Part shown: positions 1 through 7,130 of the stretch, one piece after another
Layout of the letters: each line of letters opens with the position of its first letter
How positions within the stretch are numbered: position 1 is the first letter of the stretch
Source of the DNA: JAICLL01 sp035252155
Lineage (GTDB): Bacteria; Planctomycetota; Planctomycetia; Pirellulales; JAICIG01
Assembly (NCBI GenBank): GCA_035252155.1
Contig: DATFDL010000443.1
Span: 1 to 21,187 of the forward strand
DNA: 21,187 bases
Direction: 5' to 3'
Translations under genes and position numbers: made by a program
Notes under the pieces: model-generated
The model's input: the letters and a program-made list of their open reading frames with translations, nothing else
Databases searched by the model: none
Told to the model about the DNA's origin: nothing

Positions 1-559
1 GCTTGGTAGCCGCTCTGTAATTCTCATATTCGCCGCCGAATTTGTCGAGCATCATCCGCTCTTCGCGAGGCAGGCGCAGCGCAATGATCAGCAGCATGGC
101 CACCAGATACGACGGCCCTGCCAGCCAGTTGGGCAGGACTAGCGCCTGCCCGATCGAGTAGATCAGCAGGGCCGAATACATGGGGTGGCGCACACGCCGA
201 TAGATGCCGCGCGTGATCAGTTGATGCTCTTCGCGCAAATCCAGGCTGATCGACCAATTCGTCCCCAGGTCGGCGTGCGAGCGATGGAAGAGCCATAGCC
301 CGACTATCAGCATGGCGCTGCCGATGACCAGCGGAACCGGGTGGAGCGGATAATCGGCAAAGGCCAGCGCCGAGGTTGCAATCCAAATCAGCGGGACGAA
401 AAACGCCATCCAGGCGATTGCCAGCAGAACGAATTCCAACGGCCCGCGATGGCGCTTCGCCACGGGCACCGCGCCGCTGCGGCGACCGTGCGGCGCCCGA
501 ATCACGACCATCGCGACGCTCGCCGCGAGAACGATAATTTTTGCGAACCAAGGATTCAT
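1..559 (-). CDS. Isoprenylcysteine carboxyl methyltransferase (ICMT)-like membrane methyltransferase, partial
   Basis: Reading from ATG at 559 gives 186 codons without a stop before the window edge, so the C-terminus is missing. The protein is hydrophobic with about four or five membrane segments (residues about 3-17, 33-55, 60-78, 120-150). The C-terminal part carries the ICMT/PEMT signature: TRGIYRRVRHPMYSA, then a hydrophobic helix, then EERMMLDKFGGEYENY. In this family the Arg-His-Pro and Glu...Tyr..Tyr elements bind S-adenosylmethionine. The substrate is unknown; bacterial homologues are usually annotated only as isoprenylcysteine methyltransferase family. The start lies 5 bp after the stop of the DinB-type gene, so the two are probably co-transcribed. 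A competing frame over the same bases is arginine-rich and shows no family signature, so it was dismissed. Confidence 0.85.
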   Translation of the reverse strand, partial: MNPWFAKIIVLAASVAMVVIRAPHGRRSGAVPVAKRHRGPLEFVLLAIAWMAFFVPLIWIATSALAFADYPLHPVPLVIGSAMLIVGLWLFHRSHADLGTNWSISLDLREEHQLITRGIYRRVRHPMYSALLIYSIGQALVLPNWLAGPSYLVAMLLIIALRLPREERMMLDKFGGEYENYRAATK

Positions 560-564
560 TGTGG

Positions 565-1140
565 TTATCGCCAGCCGGTCTTGATCCACCACCGCTCGCC
601 GTCGTCGACAATCTTGCGCAGATAGGCGCTCAACTGGCCCGTATGATGCTGCACATGCCGGAGGTTGGAAAGGTGCAATTCTCCGCGCGAGAACGGCAGC
701 CAAGAAAAGCCCGACGGGCCCTGCAACGATTCGATGGTTTCCGAAGAAAACGCCTCCTTTGCCTTCGCTCGGCAAAACGCCAAATAGTCGAGCGTTTCTT
801 CCTTGCTGAGGCCGGCGCTCATGGCCGTGCTCGACCGCTCGTCGCCGCCTCGCCGATGCAAATCACGCAGCTCGAATGATCCCTCGTCGCGAGACAAGTA
901 CAAATCGACATAAAAGAGCGTGTGATACGCCACTTGTCGAAACGTAGCGTTCGCGATTGCCCCGTCCCAGTGTTCCGGCGGGCATTTGCCGACGCACTCG
1001 CCGAGCATGCAAAGTGCCGCCTCGACCTGCCCGGCAAGAATCGTCTTGAAATAGTCAAGCATCAGATCGGGGGTGGGTCGAGTGGGTCCATCAATATGGC
1101 CCGCGTGCGGAACCGGCAGTCGTTCATTCTGAACCGCCAT
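565..1140 (-). CDS. DinB-fold (DinB/YfiT-like) putative metal-dependent protein
   Basis: The 191-residue protein has the DinB four-helix-bundle pattern. It has an N-terminal helix (MLDYFKTILAGQVEAAL), a first histidine in AYHTLFYVDLYL, and the C-terminal HVQHHTGQLSAYLRK helix with the paired histidines that complete the usual three-His metal site. Family members include bacillithiol/mycothiol-linked transferases and damage-inducible proteins; the actual reaction here cannot be told. The start at 1140 is the longest ATG. An internal ATG at 1062 begins just before the first helix and could be the true start, since the first 26 residues (rich in Pro) look unconserved. Neither start has a clear Shine-Dalgarno. 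The gene is followed after 5 bp by the ICMT-like gene. Confidence 0.85.
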   Translation of the reverse strand: MAVQNERLPVPHAGHIDGPTRPTPDLMLDYFKTILAGQVEAALCMLGECVGKCPPEHWDGAIANATFRQVAYHTLFYVDLYLSRDEGSFELRDLHRRGGDERSSTAMSAGLSKEETLDYLAFCRAKAKEAFSSETIESLQGPSGFSWLPFSRGELHLSNLRHVQHHTGQLSAYLRKIVDDGERWWIKTGWR

Positions 1141-1288
1141 CGTCCGCTGGACAACCGCGGCTTGCCCGATCGCCTTGAAAATTTCCCTTGCTCAGCCAAA
1201 ACTTGAGCTATAGTTGCATTGAGTAGCACTCAAGCGTCGCGTCCGCGGCGGGCGGCTGCTTCACCGCCGGCGGGCCGACAGGGACACC

Positions 1289-1374
1289 GCACCGAAGCGT
1301 CAGAAACTTTACCCGCGGTGTGAGCCCGACGAGCGTCGATTCTGACACACGCTCGCCGGGCTTTTTCTTTGCGC
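1289..1374 (+). terminator. Terminator-like repeat, copy 1 (upstream of sigma operon)
   Basis: A 13-bp stem with one A/C mismatch (1324-1336 pairing with 1349-1361, loop 1337-1348) is followed directly by TTTTT at 1362-1366, the form of a rho-independent terminator on the plus strand. The hairpin and some 35 bp before it recur almost unchanged at 3344-3424. No plus-strand gene ends upstream of this copy, so it may act as a leader attenuator for the sigma gene 60 bp further on, or be a mobile/duplicated element. The rest of 1141-1425 holds no gene; a short inverted repeat (1202-1207 with 1229-1234) lies in the probable DinB promoter region. Confidence 0.65.
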
Positions 1375-1425
1375 CGCCATTTTTCGTTGGACGGCAGGCC
1401 CCCGGCGGCCACTAATAGGGCAGAT

Positions 1426-1989
1426 ATGAACGACTGCTCGACCAGTGACGCCACCCTGGTCGCCGAGGTCTTGGCGGGCGACCGCAATGCCTTCGGCGAG
1501 TTGTACGACCGCTACGCGCGCCTGGTGCGAGCGGTCGTCAGGCCGGCGGCGATCGACGAGGCCGCGATGCACGACCTGACCCAAGACTGCTTCTTGCGGG
1601 CCTACCGGGGCCTAGCCCGGCTGCGAGAGCCGGCGAAGTTTGGCCCGTGGCTGGTCGGCGTCGCCCGCCAGGTGGCGGGCGAGTGGCGGCGGCGAGGAAG
1701 ACGCGACCGTCACCAATTCGTCGGCGGCGAAGTGTTGGACCTTGATGGCGTCGCCGATCCAACGGCGTCCTGCGAGCGGGCCGATGATTGGCAAACCGTG
1801 CTCGACGAACTGGCGCAACTGCCCGAGCGAGAGCGACTGGCGGTGCATGCGTTCTTTTTGCAAGAGCGCGGCGTGGAAGAAACAGCGCGGTTGCTCGGTT
1901 TGTCGCGTTCCGGCGCCTACGAGCTGCTCGGCCGCGCTTGCCGAAGATTGGCCGGGCGGCTCAGGCCGCGGCTGAAGACGGAGAGCTAA
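1426..1989 (+). CDS. ECF-family RNA polymerase sigma factor
   Basis: The protein is 187 residues from ATG 1426. Sigma region 2 is visible as FGELYDRYARLVRAV, then LTQDCFLRAYRGLARL and FGPWLVGVARQVAGEWRRR. Region 4 is LPERERLAVHAFFLQ then VEETARLLGLSRSGAYELL, a helix-turn-helix for the -35 element. Length and two-domain layout fit ECF sigma factors. An in-frame ATG at 1369 was rejected because it lies immediately after the T-tract of the terminator-like hairpin and adds a low-complexity stretch. The gene is followed 4 bp later by the membrane anti-sigma gene, the standard arrangement for a surface-stress signalling pair. The target regulon is not visible here. Confidence 0.93.
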   Translation: MNDCSTSDATLVAEVLAGDRNAFGELYDRYARLVRAVVRPAAIDEAAMHDLTQDCFLRAYRGLARLREPAKFGPWLVGVARQVAGEWRRRGRRDRHQFVGGEVLDLDGVADPTASCERADDWQTVLDELAQLPERERLAVHAFFLQERGVEETARLLGLSRSGAYELLGRACRRLAGRLRPRLKTES

Positions 1990-1993
1990 AACC

Positions 1994-3334
1994 ATGAATT
2001 GCTTGAACCAAGAAGAACTGATTGCCTTGGCCTTGGGTCGCCGCGATCTTCAGGCCGACGCTCATGTGGCGGACTGCGCCGCGTGCCGCGAAGCAGCGAA
2101 AGGCTGGCGGCGATGGGCGGCGGCTGTCATCGCGGCTCATCAAGCGTTCGACGAAGGTCATGCCGCGGGGCGCGCGCGGCTACTGTCTGCGCTGGCCGCG
2201 GAGCCTCTGCCGCGTGCTGGTCATCCAAATCACCGCGTGGTGAATTCAACTCATTCCGGTTTACGAAGGAGCTTTTCCATGAAGCAGCGTGTTGCATATT
2301 CTGGCGCGGCGATCGCCGCCGCGGTGTTGCTGGCGGCCTGGGTCGCCGTGCTGAGCCGGCCGCTTTCGGCCATGGAACAGGTGGCGGCCAAAGTCCGCGA
2401 GGCCAAGTCGTTCGTCTTCGAGATGTCGCAAGACGTCGACGGCAAGAACGAACCCGGCGGCAAGTTCTTCTGGAAGGCGCCGGGCACAATTCGCATTGAA
2501 GCCACTGCGCTGCCGGCCAAAAGCCCCGAGATCATGATCTTTCCTTACCACCAACCGGGCATTGAACTCGACGAACGGCAAAAGACCTATCGTCGCCTGC
2601 CGGCGAGAGAAGGCTATCTGTCGCCGCTCATGTCGGTCTGGAAACTGGGCGAATTCTCAGGCAATGCCGACAAAGAGCTGCCGCCACGCAAGATCGACGA
2701 TACGCCGGCACGAGGCTTTCAAATCGCAGCCCAAAAAATTGATTCAGGACTAAACGGCACGATCGACGTTTGGGTCGACGCCAAAACCGATCTGCCGGTG
2801 TTGGTCGAATACCAAATGGAGCAGCCAAAGGCAAAACTGACCATGCACCACTTTCAGTGGAACACGCCCCTCGACGACAAGCTGTTCGACACGCATCCGC
2901 CGGAAGGCTACGCCGACAAGACGCCCCAGCCGCCGGCGCTCGAGGAGATCGTGACCGATGTCACCGAAGCCTTGAAATACTACGCCGAGGTGATGGGCGG
3001 GCACTATCCGCGCGTGAAAATGGTCTATGGCGATGTGACGATGAACGAGTTGTGGAAGAAACTTGGAATCGACACTCGGCACATGACCCCCGAGCAGATC
3101 AAGAGCGACGCCTACGTCAAGGGACTGAAAGCCATCAAGGGTTTCGCCCAGATCAACGGCATTCTTCGCGATAACGCCGATGCCGCCTACTACGGCAAAA
3201 CGGTCGGCCCCGACGACAAAGACAAAGTGCTGCTGCGCTGGAAGCTCGATGATGGCGGCTACCACGTCGTCTATGGCGACCTGCACAATGAAACCGTCGA
3301 TGCCGAGCGGCTCAAGATGCTTGAGCGGAACTAG
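1994..3334 (+). CDS. Zinc-motif anti-sigma factor with membrane anchor and LolA/RseB-like periplasmic domain
   Basis: The 446-residue protein starts with a short cytoplasmic part carrying H24-x3-C28-x2-C31 (HVADCAAC), the ZAS motif of anti-ECF factors. One membrane span follows at about 101-120 (AYSGAAIAAAVLLAAWVAVL). The long exported part begins MEQVAAKVREAKSFVFEMS and resembles LolA/RseB-type lipoprotein-binding beta folds (residues about 127-300), followed by a planctomycete-type extension of unknown fold. It likely holds the upstream sigma factor inactive until an envelope signal acts. The start has GGAG 8 bases upstream, inside the sigma gene. A second ATG at 2279 has an even better site (AAGGAG, 7-base gap), so a short form lacking the zinc motif may also be made. 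Residues 70-95 look like a poorly constrained linker. Confidence 0.85.
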   Translation: MNCLNQEELIALALGRRDLQADAHVADCAACREAAKGWRRWAAAVIAAHQAFDEGHAAGRARLLSALAAEPLPRAGHPNHRVVNSTHSGLRRSFSMKQRVAYSGAAIAAAVLLAAWVAVLSRPLSAMEQVAAKVREAKSFVFEMSQDVDGKNEPGGKFFWKAPGTIRIEATALPAKSPEIMIFPYHQPGIELDERQKTYRRLPAREGYLSPLMSVWKLGEFSGNADKELPPRKIDDTPARGFQIAAQKIDSGLNGTIDVWVDAKTDLPVLVEYQMEQPKAKLTMHHFQWNTPLDDKLFDTHPPEGYADKTPQPPALEEIVTDVTEALKYYAEVMGGHYPRVKMVYGDVTMNELWKKLGIDTRHMTPEQIKSDAYVKGLKAIKGFAQINGILRDNADAAYYGKTVGPDDKDKVLLRWKLDDGGYHVVYGDLHNETVDAERLKMLERN

Positions 3335-3343
3335 CTCACCACG

Positions 3344-3424
3344 GCACCGAAGCCTCTGAAAACCACGGTGCATGCCCGACGAGCGTCGAATGTGACACAC
3401 GCTCGCCGGGCTTTTTCTTTGCGC
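3344..3424 (+). terminator. Terminator-like repeat, copy 2 (end of sigma operon)
   Basis: This is the same hairpin as at 1324-1366: stem 3374-3386 with 3399-3411, then TTTTT at 3412-3416. It lies 40 bp past the anti-sigma stop and is well placed to end the sigma operon. The loop differs from copy 1 at two positions while the stem is identical. Confidence 0.8.
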
Positions 3425-3744
3425 TTGAAAGCCGCCCATCAGGTAGGACGACCGCGCGGCGGAGCACAAAGCGCCTCTGCATTGCCGCTCGTGGTCCGCC
3501 GCGAGGCCCTGGTGAATATCGGTTATCGCGGGTGACCAGGGGCTGCAGAAGGCCGGGGCACGTGCGAAACTGCAGTCATAGCCGATGGCGGAGGAATAAT
3601 GGAAGCAAGTCTCTCGCGAAAACGGCGAAGCTGTGAACGCGCTCGACGATTTTGTTTGCGTCTTGCTCCGAGATCGACCCCGTGGCCACGCGCGACATTA
3701 GCCGGCGGCTCCGCTATTGGCATGAGACGGCTCGTCCCCCGCTT
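3425..3744. other. Intergenic region with hairpins and a possible 40-residue ORF
   Basis: No convincing gene is present. Two hairpins are visible: 3456-3467 with 3491-3502 (11 of 12 paired) and 3507-3513 with 3535-3541. A minus-strand ORF from ATG 3698 to the stop at 3576 encodes 40 residues with a helical look (SEQDANKIVERVHSF, ending LLPLFLRHRL). It has no ribosome binding site. It could be a small protein or the remnant of a larger one. Confidence 0.3.
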
Positions 3745-4026
3745 CTAACGATCACGTGTGAGTGCGCAATTCTGGTCCTCACCCAGCGTGACGACGGACT
3801 CCCAACGGAGAATTGGGGATGACTGTTCGACGCGGCGCTTGATCGAAATCGGCAGCTTCGACTGGAGGCTCCTGATGATGACATTAACGTCATGTTGACT
3901 CTGAACGGAGGGAATCGACTCAATGGCAGAGAGCTCGATCTCGCCGCGATTCCGAAGAATTGCCTCTGCAATCTTCGCGGCATTTTGCAGACCGCTACGA
4001 TTCGGATGGCTGCTGCGATAGCTCAT
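3745..4026 (-). CDS. Small hypothetical protein overlapping the SDH-type proteinase gene
   Basis: The 93-residue protein reads from ATG 4026 and overlaps the last ten codons of the proteinase gene by 32 bp in another frame. AGAAAGGG lies nine bases upstream, a good ribosome binding site that favours this start over an in-frame one at 4077. The sequence is mixed helix/strand (NAAKIAEAILRNRGEIELSA, then VNVIIRSLQSKLPISIKRRV) and has no recognisable domain, signal peptide or membrane segment. Overlap and order imply translational coupling with the proteinase and perhaps a shared task. I do not recognise the family; no function is proposed. Confidence 0.6.
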   Translation of the reverse strand: MSYRSSHPNRSGLQNAAKIAEAILRNRGEIELSAIESIPSVQSQHDVNVIIRSLQSKLPISIKRRVEQSSPILRWESVVTLGEDQNCALTRDR

Positions 4027-5029
4027 GTCTTTTAACCCTTTCTTGCGGTAGCCGCTTTGCGATTTCGTCTGGGTCAAGGTGCTTCAGCAACTCTTGCATC
4101 TCTCGTTGCTTTTCGATTTTGCGAAGGGCGGCCAGTTTATCGTTGAGCCTGAAAACAGCCCATACCAAATCGAATTGCTTCCCCCCTATTTCCCTGGCCA
4201 CTAATCCCATTGTTCGCGCTTCGGCAAGCTCGATGCAATACCCGTGATCTTCATAGGCCCTAACAAGCGTGTTTGCCACCTTGTCCGATTTGGCGACCCG
4301 ATCAGACTCGCCCAGCGACGCGAACATCCTGGTTTTCAGCAACTTCTTGATGTAACCCTCCCCCAACTCCAAGGATCGGGTGAAACCTCCTAGTGTCAAG
4401 GGAAACTGCAGCCGATGCAGAAGCCCCTTGGCGAGATCGTCGTTCCCCTCCTTAAACTCAGTACGGATCAGCTCGAGGGTCGCTTTAAGGTATAATGGCG
4501 AAATCTGTTCTAGGCGGTTCTCAAGGGGGTTCAGTGTCGTTATCTGAGGATCAACGGGACCAAGTTCGGAAACTGGGCCTAACAGAATTTCGTCGCCAGC
4601 GCACACCATCAAAGTCGCGGCGCTCTTCGCCCACCTCGGCACGATGAACGTAAGCCGCTCGGAAGCATATCGGCGGAAAAGCAGCCCCAAATTGAAAGCG
4701 GCGTGAATGTCCCCCCCGCACGAATGGACAATCACGTCGAGGTGCTTTACGGGCTTGCGGATCTTTTGCCGGACATCGTCAAATACGTCCTCTACTGTTT
4801 GCGCGTCTATGGTTTCTAGGAAAAATGGATAAACCGTCGTTTTTCTCAGCTTCGCGACTTGCGCCAAGGTTTGGAGAATCTGGTGCTCTACTTTTTCGCG
4901 CTCTGAAGAAGCCGCCGCACCTTTGCCGGACTTTGTGGTGGCGGTTGAGATTGCGCCTGGAACGAAGCGGCCGTTTCCGCCAAACGAGGGCGGGTGGGGA
5001 GCGGCTCTTTTCGTAATTCTCCTCGCCAT
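3995..5029 (-). CDS. SDH-type serine proteinase (ClpP/crotonase fold)
   Basis: The 344-residue protein matches the SDH_sah / serine dehydrogenase proteinase group of the ClpP-crotonase fold (also related to SppA). HSCGGDIHAAF (about 102-112) is the oxyanion strand-turn, and RWAKSAATLMVCAGDEILLG (132-151) holds the probable nucleophile Ser136, followed by SELGPVDPQ. The first 45 residues are basic, Ser/Thr/Gly rich and probably disordered. There is no membrane helix, so a cytoplasmic protease is likely. Residues 290-344 form a charged helical tail (LRKIEKQREMQELLKHL). The ATG at 5029 has no clear ribosome binding site. The gene is divergent from the hydrolase at 5174 and overlaps the small gene downstream. 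Its cellular substrate is unknown. Confidence 0.85.
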   Translation of the reverse strand: MARRITKRAAPHPPSFGGNGRFVPGAISTATTKSGKGAAASSEREKVEHQILQTLAQVAKLRKTTVYPFFLETIDAQTVEDVFDDVRQKIRKPVKHLDVIVHSCGGDIHAAFNLGLLFRRYASERLTFIVPRWAKSAATLMVCAGDEILLGPVSELGPVDPQITTLNPLENRLEQISPLYLKATLELIRTEFKEGNDDLAKGLLHRLQFPLTLGGFTRSLELGEGYIKKLLKTRMFASLGESDRVAKSDKVANTLVRAYEDHGYCIELAEARTMGLVAREIGGKQFDLVWAVFRLNDKLAALRKIEKQREMQELLKHLDPDEIAKRLPQERVKRHELSQQPSES

Positions 5030-5173
5030 GATGAGATCATAACGGTGGCTTCCGAGGTCTGCAACTCGCCGTCTTGCCCATTTTCACAACGCAAGGTAAA
5101 GTGCCGATTGTTCCAGTGCGGGCGGTCTTAGGCCCAGCTTGCGCAAAATCAATTTGGTGAGGGATGCGCGACT

Positions 5174-6145
5174 ATGATCTTTGAGCGAATCGTGTGCCGC
5201 CTGGCGTTGGGCTGCCTCGCGACGCTCTGCCCTGTTTTCATCCGAAGCGCCCCAGCCCAGCAGAGCGCCGCTCCGCAGATCGAACCCACCCATGCCGACG
5301 TTTCTTATGGCCCGGCCAAGCGAAATGTGCTCGACTTTTATCAGGCCGATGGCGAGGGGCCCGCGCCGCTCTTGGTGCATATCCACGGCGGCGGCTTCGT
5401 GGGTGGCGATAAACGGCAGGGGCTCAATGCGGGCATGCTGCAAGCGCTGAAGAAGTCGGGCGTCCATTTCGCCTCGATCAATTACCGCTTTGTGAATGGC
5501 AAAGACGTGATCTTCCCCGCCCCGCAACTCGACGGCGCACGCGCGGTGCAGTTCTTGCGCACCAAGGCCGGCGACTGGAAGATCGACAAGCGGCGCGTCG
5601 CTTGTTTCGGCGGCTCGGCCGGAGCGGGCATCTCGCTGTGGGTCGGTTTTCACGACGATCTGGCCGATCCCGACAATGCCGATCCCGTGCTGCGCGAATC
5701 GACCCGCATCGTCGCCGTCGGCAGTTTCGGCGGTCAGCCCACCTACGACCCCATCAAGATTCGCGAGCTGATCGGCGGCCGGGCCTGGGAACATCCCTCG
5801 ATCTTCAAGGTCTACGGACTGCGCGACGCCGATGAAGCCTTGCACCCCACGCCCGAGAAGCAACGGCTCTACGACGAGTCGTCGGCCATCACCTGGCTGA
5901 CCAAGGACGACCCGCCGGTGTTCATGGTCTACAACGAGCCCGACGGCCCGCTGCCGCCCGACGCCAGGCCCGGCCAGGGTATTCATCATCCCAATTTCGG
6001 CCGGATGCTGAAGGAGCGAATGGATGAGCTGGGCATCGAAAACGTGTTCGTCAACCAGGCCGCCGAGAAAACGAAGGTCCGCAACGTCGGTCTCGAGATG
6101 TTGGCGTTTTTCAAAAAGCATCTGGAAGTGGATGGCAAGCCGTAG
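5174..6145 (+). CDS. Secreted alpha/beta hydrolase (esterase/lipase, HSL/BD-FAE-like)
   Basis: The 323-residue protein begins with an N-terminal signal peptide (CRLALGCLATLCPVFIRSAPA, likely cut near residue 28). The alpha/beta-hydrolase core follows: HGGGF (71-75) as oxyanion hole, GGSAGAG (146-152) with nucleophile Ser148, a late acidic residue in NEPDG, and a His in GIHHPNFG (about 268-275). HGGGF plus GxSxG is typical of the hormone-sensitive-lipase type and of feruloyl-esterase-like enzymes that planctomycetes use on plant or algal polysaccharides. The substrate cannot be told. A very weak AGGG lies before the start; an ATG at 5163 hits a stop after six codons. The gene is a single unit and converges with the small gene at 6392. 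Confidence 0.88.
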   Translation: MIFERIVCRLALGCLATLCPVFIRSAPAQQSAAPQIEPTHADVSYGPAKRNVLDFYQADGEGPAPLLVHIHGGGFVGGDKRQGLNAGMLQALKKSGVHFASINYRFVNGKDVIFPAPQLDGARAVQFLRTKAGDWKIDKRRVACFGGSAGAGISLWVGFHDDLADPDNADPVLRESTRIVAVGSFGGQPTYDPIKIRELIGGRAWEHPSIFKVYGLRDADEALHPTPEKQRLYDESSAITWLTKDDPPVFMVYNEPDGPLPPDARPGQGIHHPNFGRMLKERMDELGIENVFVNQAAEKTKVRNVGLEMLAFFKKHLEVDGKP

Positions 6146-6191
6146 CCGCCAGAGCTGTAGGGTGGCACGACGAGCTTGCGAGTCGCGCTAA

Positions 6192-6349
6192 AGGGTTCAG
6201 GGTTCAGGGTTCAGCACTTTTGTGACCGCCGAATCGCTTGTGCTTAGCAAAGCGTCCCAAACCGGTACCTCGAACCTTCGCGACCGCTAACTTTCTGCGC
6301 AAACCAAGCGGCCCCGATCGAGAGTGCTGAACCCTGAACCCTGAACCCT
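6192..6349. repeat. Heptad hairpin element: 26-bp perfect inverted repeat of GGGTTCA units
   Basis: The arms 6192-6217 and 6324-6349 are perfect reverse complements. Each contains three GGGTTCA (TGAACCC) units followed by GCAC. A 106-bp centre shows no gene. The element lies between two convergent genes (hydrolase stop at 6145, small-gene stop at 6392) and could act as a two-way terminator. Confidence 0.85.
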
Positions 6350-6391
6350 CCGGCGAACCCTTTGGCGGGATTCGCTCCGCTCGGCCACGGA

Positions 6392-6559
6392 TCAGGCTTG
6401 CTCGTCGCGCACGGCGCGCACGACGGCCCACAGTCCCAGCGGTTCGCTCAGCTCGCGAGTATTGAAGGCGTCGGGCGTTTCGTAGGGCGCCACGCTCACC
6501 GTCGCCGCCTGATCTTCTTCGCTCTGTTCGAGAATCACAATCTGGTAGTTGGCAGACAT
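6392..6559 (-). CDS. Small acidic hypothetical protein, 55 residues
   Basis: ATG at 6559 is preceded by GGAGGTGA with a six-base gap, the strongest ribosome binding site in the window, and the frame ends in TGA at 6392. The product starts MSANYQIVILEQSEEDQ and continues VSVAPYETPDAFNTRELSEP, ending VVRAVRDEQA. It is acidic, with a probable beta strand at residues 5-11 and a C-terminal helix, and has no Cys or His, signal peptide or membrane segment. I do not recognise the family. It is preceded by a leader of about 220 nt with several hairpins and a candidate promoter near 6800. A longer arginine-rich frame over the same bases is dismissed. Confidence 0.75.
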   Translation of the reverse strand: MSANYQIVILEQSEEDQAATVSVAPYETPDAFNTRELSEPLGLWAVVRAVRDEQA

Positions 6560-6599
6560 CGTTCACCTCCGGCTTGGAAAACAAAGGACGACAAATGCA

Positions 6600-6780
6600 C
6601 CGGGCGCGATGCGCCCAGGTGGCGCCGTTGGGCGGTCGCCCGCGCTGATCGCGGCGCGCGGCCGACCGCCGAAACGGCGAACGAGAATGGGAAGAACAGA
6701 CCGCGGAGCAACGTGGGTCTTGGCGTCACTCGACGGCGTGACGCGGCCGGCAGCCGCCCGGCTGACTCGGGGTGAAACTG
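6600..6780 (-). other. Structured leader of the 55-residue gene (possible cis-regulatory RNA)
   Basis: Between the candidate promoter and the small gene lie several stable hairpins: 6602-6607 with 6611-6616; a long stem 6624-6638 with 6662-6678 (with bulges); 6723-6729 with 6738-6744. No ORF with coding character was found. A riboregulator or small RNA is possible, but nothing matches a riboswitch I know. Confidence 0.35.
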
Positions 6781-6786
6781 CCCGAT

Positions 6787-6815
6787 AATGTACATAAGAA
6801 CACTTATGCTAGCAA
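6787..6815 (-). promoter_or_regulatory. Candidate promoter with a palindrome in its spacer
   Basis: On the minus strand TTGCTA (6815-6810) and TACATT (6792-6787) are 17 bp apart, close to sigma-70 consensus spacing. The spacer contains CATAAG-AACA-CTTATG (6793-6808), a perfect palindrome of 6-bp arms that could bind a repressor. The region is AT-rich compared with its surroundings. The start of transcription would be near 6780, upstream of the 55-residue gene. Confidence 0.4.
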
Positions 6816-6892
6816 GCACTTTTCCAAGCACAAAATGTTGCGTCGGTCGACGGTCGAAGATACCGCCCGCTGTAGGCGAACCTCGGCTCCCT

Positions 6893-6985
6893 TCTGTAGG
6901 GAACGGACTCCGTGCCGTTGGAGCGAGGGGCGGCGCGACGTCGACCCGCCCTAAACGGAACGGCACGGAGTCCGTTCTTTACAGA
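6893..6985. repeat. 93-bp palindromic repeat, family 2, copy A
   Basis: Arms begin TCTGTAGGGAACGGACTC and end with the complement ...TTTACAGA. The centre (GGGGCGGCGCGACGTC) is shared, in opposite orientation, with the element at 11014-11105. The arm sequences of the two copies differ by paired, compensatory changes. It lies between the minus-strand glycosyltransferase and the 55-residue gene. Confidence 0.85.
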
Positions 6986-7055
6986 GATCAGCGGTCAATG
7001 TTGGGCTGCCAAGCCTGGCTCACGCACCGCCGCCAGGCCGGACCCAGCAGCCACG

Positions 7056-7130
7056 GTAGCTCCGACACTCCGTGGCGGAGAATCGGTCGCCAAGGCGACC
7101 GCGAACCCCGTCACGGAGTGCCGCGGCTAC
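7056..7130. repeat. 75-bp imperfect palindrome at the glycosyltransferase 3' end
   Basis: The outer arms are GTAGC..ACTCCGTG at 7056-7074 and its near complement at 7109-7130. Inside is a perfect hairpin CGGTCGCC-AA-GGCGACCG (7084-7101). The arm core ACTCCGTG also occurs in the 93-bp repeat, so it may be a relative. The TGA stop of the glycosyltransferase (7113-7111) lies within the right arm. Confidence 0.7.

Noticed and set aside
24..611. Arg/Ala-rich minus-strand ORF over the ICMT gene
   Set aside because: It is in another frame of the well-supported ICMT reading from 559 and lacks any family motif.
1202..1234. Promoter for DinB (TTGAGT with TATAGC)
   Set aside because: Spacing is only 15 bp and the boxes overlap a hairpin; too weak to list as a feature.
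3523..3723. 66-residue minus-strand ORF in the intergenic region
   Set aside because: Arg/Pro-rich, no ribosome site, no motif; overlapped by an equally weak 40-residue frame that looks slightly more protein-like.
5084..6121. 345-residue minus-strand ORF opposite the hydrolase
   Set aside because: It is antisense to a hydrolase with full catalytic motifs; long antisense frames are common in GC-rich codon usage.
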